Shown: one piece after another, positions 1 to 5,686 of the stretch
Position numbering within the stretch: the stretch's first letter is position 1
Layout: the number at the start of each line of letters is the position of its first letter
Origin: Bacillota bacterium
GTDB taxonomy: Bacteria; Bacillota; Clostridia; Clostridiales; Clostridiaceae
Reading direction: 5' to 3'
DNA: 11,765 nt
NCBI GenBank assembly: GCA_023440105.1
Contig: JAEXSY010000369.1
Location: forward strand, 1-11,765
Notes under the pieces: model-generated
Told to the model about the DNA's origin: nothing
Database searches by the model: none
Seen by the model: the letters and a program-made list of their open reading frames with translations, nothing else
Program-made: the position numbers and the translations under genes

Positions 1-673
1 TTACTGGACCTTCCTCATTACAGAGACAAATAATAATCAGTGTTGCAGATATCACCTGAGATACTACAGTGGCAATAGCTACCCCTGCTACTCCTATTTT
101 GCAAACAATAACTAAAAATAAGTTTAGTAAAACATTAATGATTCCTGAAAAAAATAAATAGTACAGTGGTCTTTTAGTGTCTCCTTTGGCCCTCAAAATT
201 GCAGCACCAAAATTATATACTAGGCTTGCAGGCATTCCTACAAAATATATCCTAAGATAAAGTGCAGATAACTTTATAACATCCTCCGGTGACCCCATCC
301 ATAATAGAAATTTCTTTGCCATTATTATTCCTAGGAGTCCAACAACTATCCCGCTTTCAATAGCAATGGTTATTGATGTATGTACTGTGTGTCTTATTTC
401 CCTATCCTTTTTTCCCCCTATATACCTAGCCACTACTACATTTGCACCTACGGAAAGCCCTATGAATAGATTTACTAGGAGGTTTATAAGGGAGCTTGTT
501 GAGCCCACTGCAGCTAGGGCATCACTTCCTTCAAATTTACCTACTACAACTATGTCCGCTGCATTAAACAAAAGCTGCAGAAGGCTCGAACATATCAATG
601 GAACTACAAAAAGAAGTATTTTTCCCATCAAGGGTCCGTTACACATATCAATTTCATATTTTCTTGGCGACAT
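1..673 (-). CDS. MATE family efflux transporter, N-terminal half (gene runs off the window)
   Basis: Multidrug and toxic compound extrusion (MATE/NorM/DinF-like) membrane antiporter, which exports organic cations or other solutes using a Na+ or H+ gradient. The reading frame is open from the ATG at 673 to the window edge, giving 224 residues of a family usually about 450 long, so only the first six or so of twelve helices are present. Family signatures visible are GPLMGKILLF near residue 13, LLQLLFNAADIVVVGKF (31-47), ALAAVGSTSSLINLLVNLF (52-70) and GLSVGANVVVARYIGGKK (72-89), plus LRAKGDTKRPLYY (160-172). The start fits the family's short N-terminus; its ribosome binding site is weak (GAGATGAAG). 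It lies 59 nt downstream of the cardiolipin synthase stop on the same strand, so co-transcription is plausible. The transported substrate cannot be told from sequence. Confidence 0.93.
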   Translation of the reverse strand, partial: MSPRKYEIDMCNGPLMGKILLFVVPLICSSLLQLLFNAADIVVVGKFEGSDALAAVGSTSSLINLLVNLFIGLSVGANVVVARYIGGKKDREIRHTVHTSITIAIESGIVVGLLGIIMAKKFLLWMGSPEDVIKLSALYLRIYFVGMPASLVYNFGAAILRAKGDTKRPLYYLFFSGIINVLLNLFLVIVCKIGVAGVAIATVVSQVISATLIIICLCNEEGPV

Positions 674-706
674 CTATTATCTTCATCTCACTTCTTTATT
701 ACTATG

Positions 707-724
707 GGGAGCTATCTTGCTCCC
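707..724 (-). other. Short hairpin between cls and the MATE gene
   Basis: Perfect 6-bp inverted repeat GGGAGC/GCTCCC with a 6-nt loop, in the 59-nt gap after the cls stop. Outside it CTATG (at the cls stop) and CATAG can also pair, leaving a bulge that contains AGGAG. No T-run follows on the minus strand, so it does not look like an intrinsic terminator. An RNA processing or stability element is possible, but this is only inferred. Confidence 0.4.
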
Positions 725-732
725 AGTTCTCC

Positions 733-2313
733 TCATAGTAGAGGTGCAACTGCCTTCATCACTACCCCCAAGAGCTTAAGCGTCCATTTCTCATTTTGGA
801 GAATCTCTTTTGTGACAAGGTGGCACTTCTTCAATGTAGACTGAAAATCAGCCTCAATTTCCGGGATGCAATCTACATCATAGAGATATGTGGCACACTC
901 AAAATGATGATATAGGCTGCGATAGTCCAAATTGATGGTACCCACTACAGCCTCCCTGTGGTCACTGACAAATACCTTGGCATGGACAAAACCCGGTGTA
1001 TATTCATATATCTTCACTCCCGATTCAAGCAGTGAAGAATAATGAGTCTTTGCTAGTGCATAGGGCACTATTTTATCTGGGATACCTGGCAGTATAAGGA
1101 CTATCTCTACCCCACGCTCCGCAGCAAATTTTAATGCAGTTTCCATCTTGCCATCGAGAATGAGGTAAGGAGTCATGATATGTACATAGTCCTTTGCACG
1201 GTTTAGTATATCCATATAAACTCGCTCACCAACTTTATCACTGTCAAGGGGGCAATCTCCATAGGGAATTACAAAGCCTTTAGTCCTTTGTGGCGGTAGT
1301 GTAGGGTAGTCCAGAAATTTATTGAATTCTTGCTTCTTTTCATCAATTCCCCACATCTGCAAAAACATCAGAGTAAAGCTCCTGACCGCCTCGCCCTTGA
1401 GCATAATGGCAGTATCCTTCCAATGACCAAATTTTACGATTTTATTTATGTACTCGTCTGCCAAGTTCACCCCACCGTTGAAAGCGGTGTGTCCATCTAT
1501 TACAAGTATTTTACGGTGATCTCGGTAATTATAGTGGGTGGAAACAAAAGGGGTTACAGGAGAAAACATCTTGCACTTGATTCCTAAAGCCTTCAGTCTC
1601 TTGGGATAGTCATGGGGCAGTGTGGAAAACTCACAGGTGCCATCGTACATCACTCGTACATCTACCCCCTGTGCTGCCTTCCGTGCCAAGATCTCCAGGA
1701 TTTTGCCCCACATCAGTCCTTCATCTACAATAAAAAATTCTAGAAAGATAAAATCCTTTGCCTGTTCCAACTCCTTGAGCACTTCATCAAACATATCCTC
1801 CCCTATGGGAAAGTAGGTGACTGCCGTCTCATCAAAAACTGGATAGCAGCCGCTACGATGGATATAATGGGCTAGTGATGCTGCCCCGGGATTCTTCTCT
1901 GAAAAGGCCTTCATCACCTCGTCTTTTTGGGGAATACACTTCTGTGTCTCCAAAACCAACTTATGGATGCGGTCTTTCAGCGCTCTGTGGCCTATATCAC
2001 TCTCTGTATACAAAAGAAGCAGTGCACCAAATACAGGCACTAGCATGATGACTATGAGCCATGTGATCTTTGCCGTGGGATCGATTTGACTGTTCAAAAG
2101 ATACAGCACCATTACACTGGAGAAGAGCACCGAGCCTCCTAATATATGAGGCAGAAAAGCCTCAAACCAGCGAAAAATACTAAACATGAACAGAAGCTGT
2201 ACCACTAATAAGATAAGAATCAGTCCCAGACGACTGAATATAGCACGGATGATTCCCTTTTTTCCTTTTTTCAGAAGAGATAAGCCTGTACTTTTTACAT
2301 TTTGCATCTCCAT
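733..2313 (-). CDS. cls: Cardiolipin synthase (phospholipase D superfamily)
   Basis: Membrane enzyme of the PLD superfamily that condenses two phosphatidylglycerols, or an equivalent donor pair, into cardiolipin plus glycerol. It is 526 residues, close to the usual 480-530. Hydrophobic segments lie at about 28-50, 55-75 and 82-103, matching the N-terminal anchor of bacterial ClsA-type enzymes. Two HKD catalytic motifs are intact: H266-x-K268-x4-D273 followed by GxxxFNGGVNLADEY, and H444-x-K446-x4-D451 followed by VVGTINLDYRS. The second half matches the family to the C-terminus, which ends in a hydrophobic tail. I chose the ATG at 2313 because AAAGGA lies 9 nt upstream of it. The in-frame ATG at 2322 abuts that same site with no spacing, so it is less likely. 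The gene follows its own promoter candidate and a leader hairpin, and is richer in G+C than its neighbours. Confidence 0.95.
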   Translation of the reverse strand: MEMQNVKSTGLSLLKKGKKGIIRAIFSRLGLILILLVVQLLFMFSIFRWFEAFLPHILGGSVLFSSVMVLYLLNSQIDPTAKITWLIVIMLVPVFGALLLLYTESDIGHRALKDRIHKLVLETQKCIPQKDEVMKAFSEKNPGAASLAHYIHRSGCYPVFDETAVTYFPIGEDMFDEVLKELEQAKDFIFLEFFIVDEGLMWGKILEILARKAAQGVDVRVMYDGTCEFSTLPHDYPKRLKALGIKCKMFSPVTPFVSTHYNYRDHRKILVIDGHTAFNGGVNLADEYINKIVKFGHWKDTAIMLKGEAVRSFTLMFLQMWGIDEKKQEFNKFLDYPTLPPQRTKGFVIPYGDCPLDSDKVGERVYMDILNRAKDYVHIMTPYLILDGKMETALKFAAERGVEIVLILPGIPDKIVPYALAKTHYSSLLESGVKIYEYTPGFVHAKVFVSDHREAVVGTINLDYRSLYHHFECATYLYDVDCIPEIEADFQSTLKKCHLVTKEILQNEKWTLKLLGVVMKAVAPLL

Positions 2314-2322
2314 TATTATCAT

Positions 2323-2328
2323 TCCTTT
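2323..2328 (-). promoter_or_regulatory. Ribosome binding site deciding the cls start
   Basis: AAAGGA on the minus strand, 9 nt before the ATG at 2313 and 0 nt before the in-frame ATG at 2322. Its spacing favours the inner start, which shortens the protein by three residues. Confidence 0.55.
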
Positions 2329-2337
2329 TATAGCATC

Positions 2338-2385
2338 AAAAAGACCGGAGGCTGTAGATGTAGATAAGAATGCCTCCAGTCTTTT
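2338..2385 (-). promoter_or_regulatory. Terminator-like hairpin in the cls leader, possible attenuator
   Basis: Arms 2339-2352 and 2372-2385 pair over 14 bp on the minus strand, with one G-U wobble and a 19-nt loop. The top of the stem is GGAGGC/GCCTCC. On the minus strand the second arm runs directly into TTTTT, the form of an intrinsic terminator. It lies 10-16 nt upstream of the cls ribosome binding site and downstream of the best cls promoter candidate, so it would sit inside the leader. It could be an attenuator, or a second terminator stopping readthrough from the HAD gene. The loop holds no motif of a riboswitch class I recognise. Confidence 0.65.
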
Positions 2386-2416
2386 ATGGATGATTGAATA
2401 AAATCACTTCATAATT

Positions 2417-2445
2417 AATATATCATTTTTGAATACAAATATAAA
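2417..2445 (-). promoter_or_regulatory. Candidate extended -10 promoter for cls
   Basis: Minus-strand -35 TTTATA (2440-2445, 4 of 6 to consensus), 17-nt spacer, then TGATATATT giving an extended -10 (TATATT at 2417-2422 with TG at 2424-2425). Initiation would be near 2410, about 97 nt before the chosen cls start, which puts the terminator-like hairpin inside the leader. The region is A+T rich, so chance matches are possible. Confidence 0.45.
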
Positions 2446-2486
2446 AACAAAGATTTACAAATAATCGTTTGCATTAAGAATAATCT

Positions 2487-2551
2487 AAAAATAAAAGATC
2501 AAGGATTAGAAGAGGCAAAGCTTATGCTCCGCCTACTTTCCTTGAATCTTT
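2487..2551 (-). terminator. Rho-independent terminator-like hairpin after the HAD gene
   Basis: Imperfect stem: outer arms 2494-2505 and 2539-2551 pair through 12 bp with one bulged base, and inner pairs AGGC/GCCT and AGC/GCT close on a TTAT loop. On the minus strand it is followed by TTTTATTTTTA. It begins about 41 nt after the HAD stop, in the right place and orientation to end that transcript. Confidence 0.65.
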
Positions 2552-2592
2552 AAGAAAATGTGATATTTGCTGTTGAAAATGGTTTATTCCTA

Positions 2593-3234
2593 TTAGAGTA
2601 TAACCTCACATAGACTACTGTATATTTTGTATGCAAGTTTCCTTGCCTCCTCAGGAATGTCTACTTTATCAGGTACAAGTATACATCTTATCCCTGCTGA
2701 ATAAGCTGATTTAAGACCATTTAAGGAATCCTCAAAAACTATAGCATCTTTAGTTGAAATCTTTAAATCCTCACATACCTTTAGGTATATATCCGGTGCT
2801 GGCTTACCATTTTTAACATCATCGCCACAAATAACATAATTAAATCTATTCCAAAGTCGTGAGTTTTTTAATAGTATTTCTGCTTTGTATCTTGAGGTAG
2901 AAGTCGCAACAGCCTTAAGACTATTTTTTCTATCAAAATAGTCTAAAAGTTCCATAAGACCGTCTTTCTTTTTAATCTCTTCATGAGTAATCTTATACAT
3001 AGTTTTTTCCCTTAATATAGTATTGTAATCATCTATAGGAAAATCTTTTCCTAAGTACTCTATAAGAACTTGCCTTGATGCTATAGAGTTTAGGCCTATA
3101 GTTTTTTCTATTAAATCCTTAGTTATTGGATAATGATTCTCTTGTGCTACCTGCAATGCAAGGTTTATGTACATTTCTTCAGTGTCCAGCATTAGACCAT
3201 CCATATCAAATATTGCAAGTTTTACTCTTTTCAT
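2593..3234 (-). CDS. HAD-superfamily hydrolase, beta-phosphoglucomutase/phosphatase-like
   Basis: Cytosolic haloacid-dehalogenase-fold enzyme of subfamily IA with an alpha-helical cap, a group that includes beta-phosphoglucomutases and small sugar-phosphate phosphatases. With the start at 3234 it is 213 residues, normal for the family. Motif I is FDMDGLMLDTEE with nucleophile D10 and acid D12; motif II is TSTS at 111-114; the lysine motif is KNGKPAPD with K144; motif III is FEDSLNG with E168 and D169. The cap lies at about 17-85. The substrate cannot be deduced. I chose the ATG at 3234 because AGGAGG lies 6 nt before it and the FDMDG motif then falls at the usual distance; a longer frame from 3267 would add 11 basic residues and bury the RBS. 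It stands alone between two terminators and is notably A+T rich. Confidence 0.93.
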   Translation of the reverse strand: MKRVKLAIFDMDGLMLDTEEMYINLALQVAQENHYPITKDLIEKTIGLNSIASRQVLIEYLGKDFPIDDYNTILREKTMYKITHEEIKKKDGLMELLDYFDRKNSLKAVATSTSRYKAEILLKNSRLWNRFNYVICGDDVKNGKPAPDIYLKVCEDLKISTKDAIVFEDSLNGLKSAYSAGIRCILVPDKVDIPEEARKLAYKIYSSLCEVIL

Positions 3235-3240
3235 CCATCT

Positions 3241-3246
3241 CCTCCT
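3241..3246 (-). promoter_or_regulatory. Ribosome binding site deciding the HAD gene start
   Basis: Perfect AGGAGG on the minus strand, 6 nt before the ATG at 3234. An overlapping ATG four bases upstream is out of frame. This rules against the upstream in-frame ATG at 3267. Confidence 0.85.
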
Positions 3247-3248
3247 GT

Positions 3249-3279
3249 CATATAATCGTTTTTTCACAAAGATTATATG
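3249..3279 (-). promoter_or_regulatory. 9-bp inverted repeat over a perfect -10, next to the HAD RBS
   Basis: CATATAATC (3249-3257) and GATTATATG (3271-3279) are perfect inverted copies separated by 13 nt. The distal arm contains TATAAT (3272-3277), an exact -10 hexamer on the minus strand, with a poor -35 (GAAACA, 3 of 6) 17 nt upstream. The proximal arm ends 2 nt before AGGAGG. If transcription starts here the repeat is a DNA operator; if it starts further upstream the repeat is an RNA hairpin pressed against the RBS. The rest of 3280-3412 is A+T-rich DNA with nothing else I recognise. Confidence 0.45.
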
Positions 3280-3412
3280 CTTCCTTTAATTCCTTGTTTC
3301 ATTTGTACCAATATTAATAGAAATATTACTTATGCAGATTTATTAGCAAAACAAGACTCCTAAAAGATCATTTTCCTAGCTATTAAGCACTTGATCCATG
3401 GCTGAGTAATAC

Positions 3413-3442
3413 AAAAAGTACCTGAGGGTTTTACCCTCAGGT
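3413..3442 (-). terminator. Intrinsic terminator of the PTS/nagA/sgcQ operon
   Basis: Perfect 10-bp stem built on CCTGAGGGT/ACCCTCAGG (3420-3442) with a 3-nt loop. On the minus strand it is followed by TACTTTTTG. It lies about 100 nt after the sgcQ-like stop. The opposite side has TTTATCTTTT, so it could also act on the plus strand, though no plus-strand gene needs it. The 3443-3541 stretch between stop and stem is A+T rich and holds no reading frame I can support. Confidence 0.85.
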
Positions 3443-3541
3443 TTATCTTTTATAGAAAACAGTCTTCCAGGATTATATATAATATCATTATGAATATCCT
3501 CTTAAGATAAAATATTTATCACTCTTTATTCCTATTTTAAT

Positions 3542-4348
3542 CTAGCTTCTGAATGCTTTTACAACGCTCATAAATTCTTTAACTCTTTTAACATCTGTTT
3601 GATTTTCAAATCTTCCATCATACTTGAAGGTTGTTCCAACTACGGCACCATCAGCAATTGATAAAAGCTTTTCAATTGTTTCTTTACGTGAACCAGTATT
3701 AGCCAGAACGACAGTATCAGGTACACTCTTCTTAACTCTATCAAGGACGTCAGTGTCTGTTGAGCTTCCTGCTGTAAGCCCTGAAACACACAAAGCATCC
3801 GGCCTACAGTTAAATACAGTACTTTTTGCAATTTCAGACACATCACGATCCGCCAAATATTTAGCTGCTTCAGGAACAATATTAAACAAGAGCTTTACAT
3901 TTTGTGCTCCAATTGCATGTTGATGCCTTACAACATCACCACAGTTAGTGTTCCATAATCCGAAATCACTTGCATATACACCTGTGAAAATCTCTCTGAC
4001 AAACTTTGCATCTGTAGCTACTGCTAAATCTAAGGAAGAATATGGATCCCAAAGTACATTTACCCCATAAGGTACCGATATATATGGCTTTAGTTCACCA
4101 ATAATACGTGCCATTGAAGCAACTGTAACTGTTTTCACATCTGTCAAATAAGGTAAACTGAATTCATTACTGAACATTACGGCATCTACACCGCCTTCCT
4201 GTAATGCATCCAAGTCTTCTTTTGCTCTTTCAAGTACCCATTGCATCCCATTTACACCATCATAGCTAGGATCTCCCGGCATAGCTTGAAGATGACACAT
4301 TGCAATAATCGCTTTTTCAGTTCCAATTATTTCTTTTAACCAACTCAT
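3542..4348 (-). CDS. sgcQ: BtpA/SgcQ family TIM-barrel protein
   Basis: Member of the BtpA/SgcQ family (predicted TIM barrel) whose reaction is not established. SgcQ is encoded in the E. coli sgc PTS operon, and BtpA affects photosystem I in cyanobacteria. Length is 268, normal for the family. Family-like segments are AMCHLQAMPGDPSYDG near residue 16, EGGVDAVMFSNE (51-62), PYGVNVLWDPYSSLDLA, a KFVREIFTGVYASDFGLW stretch, RPDALCVSGLTAG, VVLANTGSRKETI and DGAVVGTTFKYDG near the C-terminus, which looks like a phosphate-binding TIM-barrel end. AGGAGGT lies just upstream of the ATG. It is the last gene before a strong terminator, 94 nt after the NagA-like gene, and has its own promoter candidate. 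Its repeated association with sugar PTS genes suggests work on a phosphorylated sugar; that part is inference. The symbol is by family only. Confidence 0.88.
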   Translation of the reverse strand: MSWLKEIIGTEKAIIAMCHLQAMPGDPSYDGVNGMQWVLERAKEDLDALQEGGVDAVMFSNEFSLPYLTDVKTVTVASMARIIGELKPYISVPYGVNVLWDPYSSLDLAVATDAKFVREIFTGVYASDFGLWNTNCGDVVRHQHAIGAQNVKLLFNIVPEAAKYLADRDVSEIAKSTVFNCRPDALCVSGLTAGSSTDTDVLDRVKKSVPDTVVLANTGSRKETIEKLLSIADGAVVGTTFKYDGRFENQTDVKRVKEFMSVVKAFRS

Positions 4349-4369
4349 ACTTACCTCCTATTTTACGCT

Positions 4370-4411
4370 ATAATACATTAAGCACTAGTGATTCTAAATT
4401 CTATAGAATTT
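4370..4411 (-). promoter_or_regulatory. Candidate promoter with 16-bp palindrome upstream of the sgcQ-like gene
   Basis: AAATTCTATAGAATTT (4396-4411) is a perfect 16-bp palindrome. Its downstream end overlaps TTTAGA (4393-4398), which pairs as a -35 (4 of 6) with TATTAT (4370-4375, 5 of 6) across a 17-nt spacer. Initiation would fall just upstream of the ribosome binding site at about 4351-4356. The layout is that of a repressor or activator site over an internal promoter. The A+T-rich context makes chance matches possible. Confidence 0.4.
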
Positions 4412-4442
4412 CTTTATTTTGATTAATTAAATATATTACATT

Positions 4443-5585
4443 TTAAGTATTAGTGAGTTGTGCAACACCTTTGCAAAAAGTCTGTTCTACAGAATAGTCA
4501 TCGTTGAGTACTGTAATATCAGCGTCAAATCCAGGAAGTAGTCGACCTTTTTTATCATCGATACCAAGAAGAACCGCTGCATTGAGCGAACATGCATCGA
4601 CCACGCTTGCCATTTCAATTCCTGATTTTTCAATTGCTATTTTGAATACAGAGTTCATCCCCAGTGAGCAACCCATATACATTCCAGTTCCTACCTCAAC
4701 ACAACCACCGTCTTCCCTTACTTCAGTGTAATGTCCACTGGTATAAAACACACCAGGAGGCATACCCTGTAGTGCAAGCGCATCGGTTATTAAAATTAGC
4801 TTCTCACGACCTTTCATCTTAGATAAAATGGTCACAGCAGGAGAAGACACCATAAGATCGTCACAAGCACACTCACAAAATAACTCGTCGTTGAGCATTG
4901 CAGCACCGACACATCCAGGTTTACGGTGATGAAATGGTGACATACAATTATAAGTGTGTGTCATATTTCTAAGTCCGTGAGTTACAGCTTTATTGATGGT
5001 TTCATAGTCTGCTGCAGTATGGCCTGCAGAAGGTATCACACCCCGAGAGACTATATGGTCTAACAACTCAAAAGCACCATCTCTCTCCGGTGCTATGGTA
5101 CATATCTTCACCAATCCTGCTGCTGCATCGTGGTAAAGATCATACTCTGCGATGTCTGGAGCTAGTATCCATTTCTCCTCCATGCCACCGACATATTCAG
5201 TTCCGATGAATGGACCCTCTAGATTAATCCCAAGAATTTCCGCTCCATCAGCACCTCTGTTGTAAACATTTACTACATTCTCTATTGCCTTTAGTGTGGA
5301 TTCTCGTGAATCAGTAAATGTAGTTGCTAGAAATGAAGTAACTCCAAATTTAGGAACTTCAGCCACCCATTTTCTGATACCGTCTTCGTCAGTATCCATA
5401 ATATCACAACCGAATCCTCCATGTGTGTGAATATCAATAAAACCAGGCAATATCATTCTGTCACCAAAGTCAAAATCAGCAGGAATATCATATCCGAGAC
5501 GTTCTGTAATTTTTCCATCTTCAATTTTAATCGAGTCAGGAACAAAGTTATCTTTAGCCCAAACTCTTGTACTCTTAATTATCAT
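4443..5585 (-). CDS. nagA: NagA-like amidohydrolase (N-acetylhexosamine-6-phosphate deacetylase family)
   Basis: Metal-dependent cytosolic amidohydrolase of the NagA family, which removes acetate from GlcNAc-6-P to give GlcN-6-P. It is 380 residues, the usual length. Visible are the DIHTHGG strand with H53 and H55, metal ligand E123 in NLEGPF, H189 in SAGHT, H210 in THTYN, the RKPG loop, and catalytic D268 in ITDAL. The C-terminal beta-sandwich segment KGRLLPGFDADITVL is normal. By alignment from memory to E. coli NagA, the conserved ADGLHV loop reads CDDLMV here (241-246), so the substrate-binding histidine is M245 and the glycine is D243. Catalysis looks intact but substrate recognition is probably altered. 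The start follows GGAG at a rather long spacing (about 11 nt). It sits 101 nt after the fused PTS permease. No deaminase gene is in the window. Confidence 0.9.
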   Translation of the reverse strand: MIIKSTRVWAKDNFVPDSIKIEDGKITERLGYDIPADFDFGDRMILPGFIDIHTHGGFGCDIMDTDEDGIRKWVAEVPKFGVTSFLATTFTDSRESTLKAIENVVNVYNRGADGAEILGINLEGPFIGTEYVGGMEEKWILAPDIAEYDLYHDAAAGLVKICTIAPERDGAFELLDHIVSRGVIPSAGHTAADYETINKAVTHGLRNMTHTYNCMSPFHHRKPGCVGAAMLNDELFCECACDDLMVSSPAVTILSKMKGREKLILITDALALQGMPPGVFYTSGHYTEVREDGGCVEVGTGMYMGCSLGMNSVFKIAIEKSGIEMASVVDACSLNAAVLLGIDDKKGRLLPGFDADITVLNDDYSVEQTFCKGVAQLTNT

Positions 5586-5633
5586 TCAATCGAACACTCC
5601 AATCTGTATAAACCCGATTCAACTGCCAACAAG

Positions 5634-5661
5634 TCCACTACGAGTGGAATAAGGTTACCTT
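5634..5661 (-). other. Two small palindromes in the PTS-nagA gap
   Basis: TCCACT-ACG-AGTGGA (5634-5648) forms a tight 6-bp hairpin with a 3-nt loop. AAGGTTACCTT (5651-5661) is an 11-bp palindrome two bases away. They occupy the middle of the 101-nt gap between the permease stop and the nagA start. No T-run follows, so termination is unlikely. They could be a transcript-processing or binding site. Confidence 0.35.
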
Positions 5662-5686
5662 TACATAGACTTATTTAATGATTCTA

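Noticed and set aside
366..779. Plus-strand 137-codon reading frame
   Set aside because: It runs antisense through the MATE gene and the end of cls, and its translation resembles no family; the minus-strand frames match known proteins.
2338..2551. Riboswitch in the cls upstream region
   Set aside because: The two hairpins look like terminators and no conserved core of a known riboswitch class is recognisable.
3640..3879. Minus-strand 79-codon reading frame
   Set aside because: It lies wholly inside the sgcQ-like gene in another frame and has no RBS or family features.
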